The notes beneath the pieces are model-generated. The model did not search any database, was not told where the DNA came from, and saw only the letters and a program-made list of their open reading frames with translations. A stretch of DNA of 20,664 nucleotides from Clostridia bacterium (GTDB taxonomy: Bacteria > Bacillota > Clostridia > Oscillospirales > Oscillospiraceae), in contig QKDF01000027.1 of NCBI GenBank assembly GCA_003245395.1, positions 1 through 20,664 on the forward strand, read 5' to 3'. Both the position numbers and the translations under genes were made by a program. Shown piece after piece: positions 14,747 to 20,664 of the stretch. The stretch's first letter is position 1. Each line of letters starts with the position of its first letter.

Positions 14747-15945
14747 CATGTTCTCCTTTGACCCAGCTGTCCATTCAGTGCCGCCAGTGCAGATCGGGCC
14801 AGCAGTTCTGTTCCCAGTGGAAGAGCATCGTCATCCGTTTCAAAATTTGAAGCGTGCCAGGGGGCGTTCTCCCGTCCGGGGTATCCGCTGCCCAGCCAGT
14901 AAAAAAATGCGGGAATCCGAGCGCCGAATACAGCGAAATCCTCGCTGCCCATATCCGGCGGCGGAGAAACCACATTTTCCTGCCCGACAGTCTCTATTGC
15001 TGCACGCTGCGCGATCTCTGTCAGAGCGGGAGGATTCCAGGTGACCGGAACCTGGGGAATCAGTTCCGTTTCCACCGTGCAGCCATAGGCTGCGGCGGTG
15101 TGTTCCGCCAGCTCCTGAAGTCTGCGCGCGGCGGACTGTCCCACTGGGTCCCGGTGAAAACGGATGCTTCCGGTCATGGTCAGGATGGAGGGGACAAAAA
15201 AGTCGGGCGCGTCGGTGTGGACAGAATAGACCGCGCAGACCAACGCGTCCAGGGGATCTGTGTTCCGGCTGACAATTGTCTGGATGCCGGAGGTCAGCGC
15301 GGCACCCGCTACGACCGGGTCCACGCATTTATGGGGAGAGCCGCCGTGTCCTGCTTTTCCCCGAAGGGTGATGCGGAAATTGATTTTACCGGCCATAATA
15401 GGGCCCGCCATCACGGCGATCTGCCCGCAGATTAATTCCGGCCGGTTATGCAGACCGAACAGACACGCGGGCATTTCCGGCAGCCGGTCCAGCAGCCCGT
15501 GGGAAAGCATGGCGGCAGCACCCTGCGTCACTTCCTCGGCCGGCTGGAACAAAAAGATCACCCGCCCGTGAAGCTGTTCCCGCATTTGAGACAGCAGACT
15601 TGCGGCGCCCCAGAGACAGGCTGTGTGGAAATCATGTCCGCAGCCATGCATCAGCCCCTCAGTTTCGGAGCGGATTGCGTGGTCTGGCGACTCGTGCTCT
15701 GCAATTGCGTCCAGATCCGCGCGCAGTGCCACGGTTCCGCCCGGAAGACCACCTTCCAGGACTGCCGCCGCACCGGTGTCCATGTCCAAATTCAACAGGG
15801 AGAGACCCAACGCCTCCAGTCGGTGACAGATCAAAGCGGTTGTGTGAAATTCCTGAAAGCTGGCCTCAGGCCGGCGGTGAAGGGCGTCTTTCAATTCTTT
15901 TAGAGCAGGAGCCAGAGCTTGCGCTCCGGCTTTGAGCTGATCCAT
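14746..15945 (-). CDS. M20 family metallopeptidase/amidohydrolase (HipO/AbgA-like)
   Basis: The protein has 399 aa from the ATG at 15945, chosen because AAGGAGG lies 8 bp upstream; the frame stays open to 16014 without a better start. Metal-site motifs are present: HGCGHD (Cys102, His104), Glu137-Glu138 in FQPAEE, His166 in GLHNRP, and a C-terminal His364. Insertion of the lid domain after about residue 180 (GKAGHGGSPH) is typical of M20D enzymes that cleave N-acyl amino acids or aminobenzoyl-glutamate-like amides. The usual RADMDALP reads RADLDAIAE. Cytoplasmic, with no signal peptide. First gene of a pair with the patatin-like protein; the substrate is unknown. Confidence 0.92.
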   Translation of the reverse strand: MDQLKAGAQALAPALKELKDALHRRPEASFQEFHTTALICHRLEALGLSLLNLDMDTGAAAVLEGGLPGGTVALRADLDAIAEHESPDHAIRSETEGLMHGCGHDFHTACLWGAASLLSQMREQLHGRVIFLFQPAEEVTQGAAAMLSHGLLDRLPEMPACLFGLHNRPELICGQIAVMAGPIMAGKINFRITLRGKAGHGGSPHKCVDPVVAGAALTSGIQTIVSRNTDPLDALVCAVYSVHTDAPDFFVPSILTMTGSIRFHRDPVGQSAARRLQELAEHTAAAYGCTVETELIPQVPVTWNPPALTEIAQRAAIETVGQENVVSPPPDMGSEDFAVFGARIPAFFYWLGSGYPGRENAPWHASNFETDDDALPLGTELLARSALAALNGQLGQRRT

Positions 15946-16078
15946 ATTCAGTGCCTCCTTGGCGGCTTTCGCGGTGATCCGGGGCAGGGGCGGCGGAATT
16001 GCTGGGTCGGACACCGGCAGCCGCTTTTCGGTGCCCCGCCGTATGAGACGTGCCGGATAATCATAAAATAGATTATTG
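15946..16078. other. Upstream region of the amidohydrolase gene, no gene
   Basis: It contains the amidohydrolase ribosome site at its left end and a GC-rich stretch that stays open in the same frame but has no convincing start. A minus-strand TATGAT (16065-16060) and the TGGTATAAT at the edge of the next element (16087-16080 in part) are the only promoter-like sequences; neither has a good -35. Confidence 0.4.
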
Positions 16079-16115
16079 AATTATACCATGAATTCCCAAA
16101 ATTCATGGTATAATT
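16079..16115. repeat. Perfect 16-bp AT-rich palindrome with 5-nt spacer
   Basis: AATTATACCATGAATT (16079-16094) and AATTCATGGTATAATT (16100-16115) are exact inverted copies separated by CCCAA. Each arm carries an outward-facing extended -10-like TGGTATAAT. There is no U tract, so a terminator is unlikely. It is the left part of a composite that continues to 16246. Confidence 0.85.
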
Positions 16116-16128
16116 GTTATCGCAGCCA

Positions 16129-16159
16129 GTTGCCCCGCCAGGAGCGAGGCGGTCGCAAC
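16129..16159. repeat. GC-rich hairpin inside the palindrome composite
   Basis: GTTGC (16129-16133) pairs with GCAAC (16155-16159), and inside it CGCC pairs with GGCG, leaving an AGGAGCGA loop. Beyond it lies a further GC-rich inverted stretch at about 16167-16190 (CCTCC-CGCC-GGAGG). Confidence 0.55.
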
Positions 16160-16208
16160 AGAAATGGCCGCCGGCCTCCCGCCGGAGGCGGAACCAGCCG
16201 GCATGCCA

Positions 16209-16239
16209 GGTATAATTGCTGCTTTTCAGCTATTATACC
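16209..16239. repeat. 13-bp inverted repeat with one mismatch
   Basis: GGTATAATTGCTG (16209-16221) and CAGCTATTATACC (16227-16239) are inverted copies with one mismatch around CTTTT. The GGTATAAT core is shared with the palindrome at 16079-16115. ATTATACCATAAATC (16232-16246) is also a 13/15 direct repeat of 16080-16094. Confidence 0.75.
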
Positions 16240-16271
16240 ATAAATCAGAAGAAAAGGCACAGCTTTCAAAT

Positions 16272-16300
16272 AAAAGCGGCGGCAGCTTGTGCTGCCGCCG
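16272..16300 (-). terminator. Terminator of the perR-rubrerythrin operon
   Basis: A 10-bp GC-rich stem (16277-16286 with 16291-16300) with a 4-nt loop lies 6 bp beyond the rubrerythrin stop. On the minus strand it is followed by CTTTTATTT. Confidence 0.9.
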
Positions 16301-16306
16301 GGAAGG

Positions 16307-16840
16307 TCAATAGTTGAAGGGCTTTATTTCAAAATAACTCTGGGGATGCTTGCAGATGGGACACACCAGCGGGGCCTTTTCAGAGATCTCCACATAGCCG
16401 CAGTTGCGGCAGAACCACATGACTTTATCGCCCTTCTGGAAAACCTCGCCCTTTTTCAAATTTTCCAACAGTTTCAGATAACGCTCCTCATGGGTTTTTT
16501 CAATTTTAGCGACGCCCTCAAACTGTGCGGCCAGAGCCAGGAAGCCTTCCTCCTCGGCAGTCTTGGCCATTTCGGCATACATTGAAGTCCACTCGTAGTT
16601 TTCACCGGCAGCAGCGGACTTCAGATTCTCCTCGGTGGAGCCGATGCCGTCGAGTGCCTTAAACCACAGCTTGGCATGCTCTTTCTCGTTGTCGGCAGTT
16701 TCCTGGAACAGCGCCGCGATCTGCTCGTAGCCCTCTTTTTTTGCTTTGCTGGAAAAATAAGTATACTTATTTCGTGCCTGAGATTCGCCGGCAAATGCCG
16801 TCCAGAGATTTGCCTCGGTTTTGCTGCCTTTCAGTTCCAT
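16307..16840 (-). CDS. rbr: Rubrerythrin
   Basis: The protein has 177 aa. The N-terminal four-helix diiron domain shows [10 protein letters not shown] (Glu19), NEKEHA (Glu52 and His55 as ExxH), the EEEGF helix and EKTHEER (Glu114, His117). The C-terminal rubredoxin-like domain has CRNC (144, 147) and CPIC (160, 163), which bind one iron. It reduces hydrogen peroxide to water in the cytoplasm of anaerobes, with electrons passing through the rubredoxin domain. AAAGGAG lies 9 bp before the ATG. It starts 2 bp after the perR stop, so the repressor and the peroxidase share one message, a common arrangement in Clostridia. All key residues are present. Confidence 0.96.
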   Translation of the reverse strand: MELKGSKTEANLWTAFAGESQARNKYTYFSSKAKKEGYEQIAALFQETADNEKEHAKLWFKALDGIGSTEENLKSAAAGENYEWTSMYAEMAKTAEEEGFLALAAQFEGVAKIEKTHEERYLKLLENLKKGEVFQKGDKVMWFCRNCGYVEISEKAPLVCPICKHPQSYFEIKPFNY

Positions 16841-16842
16841 GG

Positions 16843-17262
16843 TTATGTACTCCTTTCAATTGATTGATCCGAATGATTCCGGCTTTTTTCAGAACAGGCC
16901 GGACAGACACCGTAAAAGCTCAGTGCGTGCCCTCTGACCTGGAAACCGTTTTTTTCTGCCGCCAGATCCAGAGCCGCTTCGTAGGGCAAATGCTCCAGAT
17001 CCGTGACTGCGCCGCATATATCGCAGCAAAAATGCGTGTGTGGCGCTACAATGCCGTCGAAACGAACCACCGTGCCAGACAGCTGGCGCAGTCTGCCTTC
17101 CGCAGCCATCTGATGCAGATTGCGGTAAACAGTGCCAAGGCTTAAAACAGGAAGCTCGGGCTTCAGCTGGGCATAGATCATTTCCGCCGTGGGATGCTGG
17201 CTGCTGTTCCGGACAGCTTCATAGATTTTCTCGCGTTGGAAAGAATAACGACGGGCTTGCAT
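16843..17262 (-). CDS. perR: Fur-family peroxide-responsive repressor (PerR)
   Basis: The protein has 139 aa. It has an N-terminal winged helix (TVYRNLHQM recognition region). A sensing site corresponds to B. subtilis PerR ligands: His23, Asp69 (RFDG), His75, His77 and Asp88. Structural zinc is held by C80-C83 and C120-C123. Presence of the Asp in RFD and pairing with rubrerythrin favour PerR over Fur or Zur. PerR works as a repressor that is inactivated when iron-bound peroxide oxidises its His ligands. ATG 17262 is preferred over the in-frame GTG at 17271 because GAGGTGG lies just upstream of the ATG and the GTG has no ribosome site. Confidence 0.9.
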   Translation of the reverse strand: MQARRYSFQREKIYEAVRNSSQHPTAEMIYAQLKPELPVLSLGTVYRNLHQMAAEGRLRQLSGTVVRFDGIVAPHTHFCCDICGAVTDLEHLPYEAALDLAAEKNGFQVRGHALSFYGVCPACSEKSRNHSDQSIERST

Positions 17263-17279
17263 AAGCTCCACCTCGTTGC

Positions 17280-17302
17280 TTATCGATAATCATTTTTATT
17301 AT
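17280..17302 (-). promoter_or_regulatory. Candidate operator of perR
   Basis: TTATCGATAA (17280-17289) is a perfect 10-bp palindrome, and ATAAT (17286-17290) with ATTAT (17298-17302) form a spaced inverted repeat. The region is AT-rich and lies over and just downstream of the perR start. It resembles Fur/PerR-type sites in base content but is not the canonical TTATAATnATTATAA, so assignment is tentative. Confidence 0.35.
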
Positions 17303-17329
17303 TGTAACGCACTTTTTCTTTTGCAGCAA
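17301..17329 (-). promoter_or_regulatory. Candidate promoter of perR-rbr
   Basis: On the minus strand, -10 TACAAT (17306-17301), a 17-bp spacer and a moderate -35 TTGCTG (17329-17324). Predicted start near 17294 leaves a leader of about 32 nt and places the candidate operator over the initiation region. Confidence 0.5.
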
Positions 17330-17461
17330 GTTTATTTTTGGTAAAAAACAGAAAATTCCACTCCGTTTGCAGAAACTTCCGGTGCTAGTTTGACAGCGGT
17401 CGGCCATACTAAAGCAGGGTATCGCACACGAAAGCGTCTGGAATGAGGAGGAGGAGACAAG

Positions 17462-17872
17462 TTGAAAAGGACATCTGCACTCTTGCTGTCCGCACTGTTG
17501 GCTCTGTCCGTGACAGGCTGCGGAAGCTATAAACAAAATGACTTGACAAACGGCACCGGCTCAACCACGACAACCGGTACCACAACCACCGGTAATACCA
17601 CTACCGGCACCACCACAGGTACCGGAACCACCAGCTCCACGACAATGACCGGGACAAACGGCAATGCGTCTACGTCTACGGGAACACCCGGCATTTCAAA
17701 TTCTACGGCTAACACCACCACCGGCGGCTCCACCAGCGGAACTGCTACCAATCAGCGCACCATTGTAAAGGGCGCTACGTTTGGTCAGATGCTTCGCAAT
17801 GCCCGTGTAAATGATAAAGACGGAAATTTGTGGGACTATGAAAATCCGGTTACCCGCGGTAATGCCTATTAA
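17462..17872 (+). CDS. Small Thr/Gly-rich lipoprotein of unknown function
   Basis: The protein has 136 aa. TTG start 17462 is supported by a long AGGAGGAGGAG (17446-17456) 5 bp upstream. The signal peptide ends in lipobox VTGC, Cys20 lipidated. Residues about 31-97 are a low-complexity Thr/Gly/Asn/Ser region built on TTTG-like units. The C-terminal 36 residues are ordinary sequence (TFGQMLRNARVNDKDGNLWDYENP) and are probably the functional part. Thr codons in the repeat are mixed (ACC, ACA, ACG, ACT), so it is not a recent DNA-level expansion. I do not recognise a named family. It is probably surface-anchored with a flexible, possibly glycosylated stalk; that is inference. TTGACA (17390-17395) lies upstream without a matching -10. 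Confidence 0.75.
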   Translation: MKRTSALLLSALLALSVTGCGSYKQNDLTNGTGSTTTTGTTTTGNTTTGTTTGTGTTSSTTMTGTNGNASTSTGTPGISNSTANTTTGGSTSGTATNQRTIVKGATFGQMLRNARVNDKDGNLWDYENPVTRGNAY

Positions 17873-17893
17873 CAAGCGATAACGATGAATGAT

Positions 17894-17932
17894 GCGCCCG
17901 CGGCCCGCTGTACAATGGTGGACTGCGGGCGC
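17894..17932 (+). other. GC-rich hairpin after the Thr-rich lipoprotein gene
   Basis: GCGCCCGC (17894-17901) and GCGGGCGC (17925-17932) pair around a 23-nt loop, about 20 bp beyond the stop. No U tract follows, so an intrinsic terminator is uncertain. It may protect the 3' end. Confidence 0.4.
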
Positions 17933-17958
17933 TGCCCACTGCCGTGAACCCCTGCGCC

Positions 17959-17987
17959 TTTACAGATATAAAAAAACCTGCTATGAT
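17959..17987 (+). promoter_or_regulatory. Sigma-A promoter of the DUF4230 gene
   Basis: TTTACA (17959-17964), a 17-bp spacer and TATGAT (17982-17987), with TGC in front of the -10 (extended). Predicted start is about 17994, giving a short leader of about 28 nt to the ATG at 18022. Confidence 0.72.
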
Positions 17988-18021
17988 AAAATTCGACAAA
18001 ATCTGACACAGGAGGGTTTTC

Positions 18022-18636
18022 ATGGAAATGTTAAAGGAGCGGGTGCATCCTTTTAAAACAGTTCGATATGTCCTTTTAGGCATCCTGCTCTGTGCCGCCA
18101 TAGGAATCGCCTGTTTTATGGGTGGCCGGCTTTCCGTCGGGGATGCGGCGACGGAACTCTCTGCGGTTGTGCTGGAGCAGAGGCTGACGGATATTTCGGA
18201 ACTGGCCACGGTTACATATGTGTATACGAATATGGCGCAATTTCAAAACAGCAACGAATTTTACGGCGTGACACTTCCGTTTACCACCAAGAGCTTTATC
18301 CTGACTTATGACGGTGAGATTAAGGCCGGCGTGGATCTGTCGAAAGCAAAGGTCGAAACCGGGGTGAGCAGTGTCACGGTGACATTGCCGGAAGCAGAGA
18401 TTTTATCCCATGAAATCGACCAGGACAGTATAGAGGTGTTCGACGAGAAAACCAGTATTTTCAATCCCTTTACCGTAGAAGATTACAATGCTTTTCAGAG
18501 AGATCAGATGGCGTCCATGGAACAAAAAGCGACGGATCGCGGCCTTTTGACACAGGCACGGGAAAAAGCGGTCAGCGCTGTGACGGAGCTGCTCAGTCAG
18601 GTGGTTCCGCAGACGTATACGCTGAAAGTGGAATGA
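18022..18636 (+). CDS. DUF4230 domain-containing membrane-anchored protein
   Basis: The protein has 204 aa. A basic N terminus and one membrane helix (about 16-35) anchor it, with the rest predicted outside the membrane. The extracytoplasmic part contains ELATVTYVYTNMAQF, KSFILTYDGEIKAGVDLSK and VTVTLPEAEILSHEID, matching the DUF4230 family, whose function is unknown to me. A C-terminal helix (about 155-190, QMASMEQKATDRGLL and onward) resembles the tail of relatives. AGGAGG lies 6 bp before the ATG. It is a single-gene unit with its own promoter and terminator. No catalytic residues are apparent. Confidence 0.85.
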   Translation: MEMLKERVHPFKTVRYVLLGILLCAAIGIACFMGGRLSVGDAATELSAVVLEQRLTDISELATVTYVYTNMAQFQNSNEFYGVTLPFTTKSFILTYDGEIKAGVDLSKAKVETGVSSVTVTLPEAEILSHEIDQDSIEVFDEKTSIFNPFTVEDYNAFQRDQMASMEQKATDRGLLTQAREKAVSAVTELLSQVVPQTYTLKVE

Positions 18637-18684
18637 AAATACGGGCCTGGGCCGAAAGCGCATAAGAAAGCGGGCTTTTCATTG

Positions 18685-18720
18685 AATCCGTTGTGGCTTA
18701 AACCACAACGGATTTCTTTT
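18685..18720 (+). terminator. Terminator of the DUF4230 gene
   Basis: A perfect 12-bp stem (18685-18696 with 18703-18714), a 6-nt loop and the tail TTTCTTTTGTT. It is a clear intrinsic terminator on the plus strand. Confidence 0.92.
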
Positions 18721-18740
18721 GTTCAACCGTGTAAACGACA

Positions 18741-18771
18741 AAAGGCGGCTGCCCTATGGGCAGCCGTCTTT
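18741..18771 (-). terminator. Terminator of the histidine operon
   Basis: CGGCTGCCC (18746-18754) pairs with GGGCAGCCG (18758-18766). The stem extends through one G-U pair and AAA/TTT flanks to about 14 bp. On the minus strand the tail reads CCTTTTGTCGTTT. It lies 33 bp beyond the last his gene. Confidence 0.85.
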
Positions 18772-18804
18772 TCAGCCACAAAAAACCGGGTGGAGCAATC
18801 CCGC

Positions 18805-19632
18805 TCACAGCGCACAGGGGATCTGCTCGGTACCTGTCAGCAGGACGCACTCGGTAAAGCCTGCTGCGCGGGCGGCTTCGGCCGCCAAATCGTATCCGAA
18901 CACGATGGAGTCTACACTGTGGGAATCGGAGGTAAGAATAATCCGTCCGCCCATTTCCTGCCACTCTTTCAGCAGAAACGGCGCGGGATAGGGCGTTTTC
19001 CGATAGCCCCGGAAAATACCGCCGGTGTTGACCTCCAGCAGAGTGGTTTGGGGATCGGCGCTGTGAAGGGCAAACAAAGCAGCGCTTTGATAGTGCCTGT
19101 CCGATTCATCAAAGAGAGAGCCATCCCCGTTGAGCTTTATGATCTGGTCAAGGTGCCCCAGAATCGTGGGCTTTTTTGCCGCCACCACCGCGACATCGGC
19201 GTAATACTGCCGGATCAGGGCGGGGAAGTCTCCGTGGAACATCTCCACGCAGCAGGAGGCAAGATATTCCGCTTTCCAGTCAACAGGGTAATATTTGCCT
19301 GCATCCGGGTCGTACAGATCATGGACGCTGCCAATCCAGTAATCCAGGTCGGGAGGAGGCGGGGCGTCGGACCGGCTGTCCCATTCCAAACCCAGCAGCA
19401 CGTCCATCCGCCCGGCATATTCCGACCGAAGACGCAAAACCTCGGTGCGGTATTCCGCCAGATCGAGGGGTAGTACGTTGTCCTGATCCATGGGTGCGGG
19501 GGTATGGCTGTGGCCGGAGGCACCAAAATACCGCACACCGGACGCGTATGCCGCCGCGGCCATCTCCGCGAGCGTGTCGTTCCCGTCACACAGGACGGAG
19601 TGGGTGTGTACGGAACACAGCGCCGGGTTCAC
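18805..19632 (-). CDS. hisK: Histidinol-phosphatase, PHP family (HisK/HisJ type)
   Basis: The protein has 275 aa. PHP metal-site motifs appear in order: HTH (9-11) with Asp16, GHSH (40-43), Glu83 in GLEWD, His104, GHLD (159-162), Glu200/Asn202 and DSH (236-238). The enzyme removes phosphate from histidinol phosphate, the penultimate part of histidine synthesis, in the cytoplasm. Start is GTG, overlapping the hisIE stop by 4 bp (GTGA), so it is the last gene of the operon. PHP phosphatases also act on other phosphoesters, but its place directly after hisIE makes the histidine role the best reading. Confidence 0.9.
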   Translation of the reverse strand: MNPALCSVHTHSVLCDGNDTLAEMAAAAYASGVRYFGASGHSHTPAPMDQDNVLPLDLAEYRTEVLRLRSEYAGRMDVLLGLEWDSRSDAPPPPDLDYWIGSVHDLYDPDAGKYYPVDWKAEYLASCCVEMFHGDFPALIRQYYADVAVVAAKKPTILGHLDQIIKLNGDGSLFDESDRHYQSAALFALHSADPQTTLLEVNTGGIFRGYRKTPYPAPFLLKEWQEMGGRIILTSDSHSVDSIVFGYDLAAEAARAAGFTECVLLTGTEQIPCAL

Positions 19633-20264
19633 TGCATCCGCTCCTGCTTCACCTTGTGATCCACCACATGGCGCTTTTCCAGTTCCCGGGTGATGTCCTC
19701 CACGGAAATACCCATCTGCACCATGAGAACCAGAATGTGATAGGCTACGTCGGCGATCTCGAAAATGGTTTCCGCCCGGTCGTTCTTGCAGGCGGCGACA
19801 ATGACCTCAGTGGACTCTTCACCCACTTTTTTCAGAATTTTATCCAGACCCTTGTTGAACAGGTACGTGGTGTAGCTGCCTTCCTGGGGATTGGTTTTAC
19901 GCCCCCGGATCAGCTCGTAAAGCCCCTCATAGCTGAACGCCTTGAGTTCATCCGAAAGGTAGACGGGATTGAAAAAGCAGCTCTCTGCGCCCGTGTGGCA
20001 GGCCGGACCGTCCTTGACGACTTCCACCACCAGAGCGTCGGCGTCACAGTCCGCCGTGATGGAGACCACATGCTGCACCGCACCGGAGGTTTCGCCCTTG
20101 CGCCAGAGCTCCTGGCGGCTGCGGCTCCAGAAGCAGGTGCGCCGCTCGTCGATGGTGATGGCCAGGCTCTCCTTGTTCATATAGGCCAGGGTCAGAACCT
20201 CTTTGGTGTAGTGGTCCTGTACAATGGCCGGAATCAGTCCGTTTGCGTCAAATTTCAGTTCCAT
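19629..20264 (-). CDS. hisIE: Bifunctional phosphoribosyl-AMP cyclohydrolase / phosphoribosyl-ATP pyrophosphatase
   Basis: The protein has 211 aa, the usual size of the HisIE fusion. The N-terminal HisI domain (about 1-105) shows [15 protein letters not shown], the Mg/Zn site DCDAD (72-76) and [13 protein letters not shown] with Cys89 and Cys96. The C-terminal HisE domain (about 113-205) has [18 protein letters not shown] and the catalytic [10 protein letters not shown] helix (Glu149, Glu150, Glu153). It carries out steps two and three of histidine synthesis. AAGGAG lies 7 bp before the ATG and overlaps the hisF stop. It sits 11 bp after hisF and overlaps hisK by 4 bp. Confidence 0.97.
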   Translation of the reverse strand: MELKFDANGLIPAIVQDHYTKEVLTLAYMNKESLAITIDERRTCFWSRSRQELWRKGETSGAVQHVVSITADCDADALVVEVVKDGPACHTGAESCFFNPVYLSDELKAFSYEGLYELIRGRKTNPQEGSYTTYLFNKGLDKILKKVGEESTEVIVAACKNDRAETIFEIADVAYHILVLMVQMGISVEDITRELEKRHVVDHKVKQERMQ

Positions 20265-20275
20265 GTCCGCTCTCC

Positions 20276-20664
20276 TTAAATACGCATCTCCACGCCGCGA
20301 TCGCGCAGAAACTGCTTGAGTTCTTTGATGTCTACCTGCTTGGTGTGAAAAATCGAAGCGGCGAGACCCGCATCGATGCCGGGATGGGTAAACAGCGCGG
20401 CAAAATCCTCCATGCAGCCGGCGCCCCCGCTGGCAATGATGGGCACGGATACCCTGGCGGCCAGGGCGTCCAGCATCTCCAGATCAAAACCGCCCTTGAC
20501 GCCGTCCGTGTCGATGGAGTTGAGGACGATCTCACCGGCGCCGCTGTTCACGCCCCGAACGGCCCACTCCATAGCGTCGATGCCGGTATCCTCCCGCGCG
20601 CCCTTGGCAAACAGGCGGAACTGCCCGTCCACGCGCTTCACGTCCATGGACAGCACCACGCACT
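20276..20664 (-). CDS. hisF: Imidazole glycerol phosphate synthase cyclase subunit, C-terminal part (cut by window edge)
   Basis: About 129 codons are visible, roughly the C-terminal half of a protein normally about 250 aa long; the 5' end lies beyond the right edge. [12 protein letters not shown] contains the catalytic Asp of the first half barrel, and [17 protein letters not shown] carries the second catalytic Asp. PIIASGGAG and the C-terminal [18 protein letters not shown] are typical. With HisH it makes imidazole glycerol phosphate and AICAR. It is co-transcribed with hisIE and the phosphatase. A GTG near the edge at 20659 is an internal Val codon and not a start. Confidence 0.95.
   Translation of the reverse strand, partial: CVVLSMDVKRVDGQFRLFAKGAREDTGIDAMEWAVRGVNSGAGEIVLNSIDTDGVKGGFDLEMLDALAARVSVPIIASGGAGCMEDFAALFTHPGIDAGLAASIFHTKQVDIKELKQFLRDRGVEMRI

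Noticed and set aside
16079..16115. The 16-bp palindrome as a Rho-independent terminator
   Set aside because: The stem is AT-rich, no U tract follows on either strand, and a strong GC-rich terminator for perR-rbr already lies at 16272-16300.
17390..17412. TTGACA as the promoter of the Thr-rich lipoprotein
   Set aside because: The -35 is perfect, but no acceptable -10 lies 16-18 bp downstream, so it was not listed as a promoter.
17581..17640. ACC/GGT-rich stretch as a CRISPR or tandem DNA repeat
   Set aside because: Units are short, inexact and in frame, with mixed synonymous codons. It is low-complexity coding sequence.
17527..17751. Val/Pro-rich minus-strand frame opposite the Thr-rich lipoprotein
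   Set aside because: It arises because ACC/GGT repeats read backwards as GGT/ACC Val and Pro codons. It has no start signal.
19176..20279. Plus-strand open frame of 367 codons opposite hisIE and the phosphatase
   Set aside because: It runs antisense across two confident histidine genes. It is Arg/His/Pro-rich and has no promoter or ribosome site.

Overview
The window looks like chromosomal DNA of a GC-moderate (by eye about 55-58%) anaerobic Firmicute of class Clostridia, probably an Oscillospiraceae-type gut commensal (Flavonifractor/Oscillibacter-like). This is inferred from strong AGGAGG ribosome sites, frequent GTG/TTG starts, lipoprotein substrate-binding proteins with Ser/Ala or Gly linkers, a perR-rubrerythrin operon, a Na+/Pi cotransporter-PhoU fusion and a DUF4230 protein. 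No species can be named from the sequence alone. No rRNA, tRNA, CRISPR array, transposase or phage gene was seen.

Layout, left to right. 57-1600 (-): a YegS/DgkB-type lipid kinase followed by a CoA-pyrophosphatase-like NUDIX hydrolase, closed by a C(UUCG)G terminator. 1673-1725: a divergent promoter whose two halves share one palindromic -35. 1808-3046 (+): an AI-2E family membrane protein. 3055-9185 (+): a six-gene operon with its own promoter and a structured leader. It encodes a peptide/nickel-type ABC importer (lipoprotein SBP, two permeases, two short ATPases) and ends in a DUF3810 membrane protein with an HExxH motif. 9195-9223: a bidirectional terminator. 9232-11650 (-): a polar amino acid ABC importer (SBP, permease, ATPase). 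12004-13758 (-): a Na/Pi cotransporter with a PhoU tail, preceded by Pho-box-like TTTACA/TTAACA repeats. 13880-15945 (-): an M20 amidohydrolase and a patatin-like phospholipase with overlapping stop and start. 16079-16246: a gene-free composite of AT-rich palindromes around a GC-rich core. 16307-17262 (-): perR then rubrerythrin (peroxide defence). 17462-17872 (+): a Thr-rich small lipoprotein of unknown function. 18022-18636 (+): a DUF4230 membrane-anchored protein. 18805-20664 (-): the end of a histidine operon, hisF (cut by the window edge), hisIE and a PHP-type histidinol-phosphatase.

The contents are mostly housekeeping and nutrient uptake: two ABC importers, phosphate uptake, peroxide response and histidine synthesis. 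I found no convincing undescribed multi-gene defence or mobile system. The items most worth a second look are the mirrored promoter at 1673-1725, the Pho-box cluster at 13778-13888, the palindrome composite at 16079-16246, the DUF3810 putative protease attached to the ABC operon, and the leader of that operon. All function assignments rest on motif recognition by eye; no database search was run.
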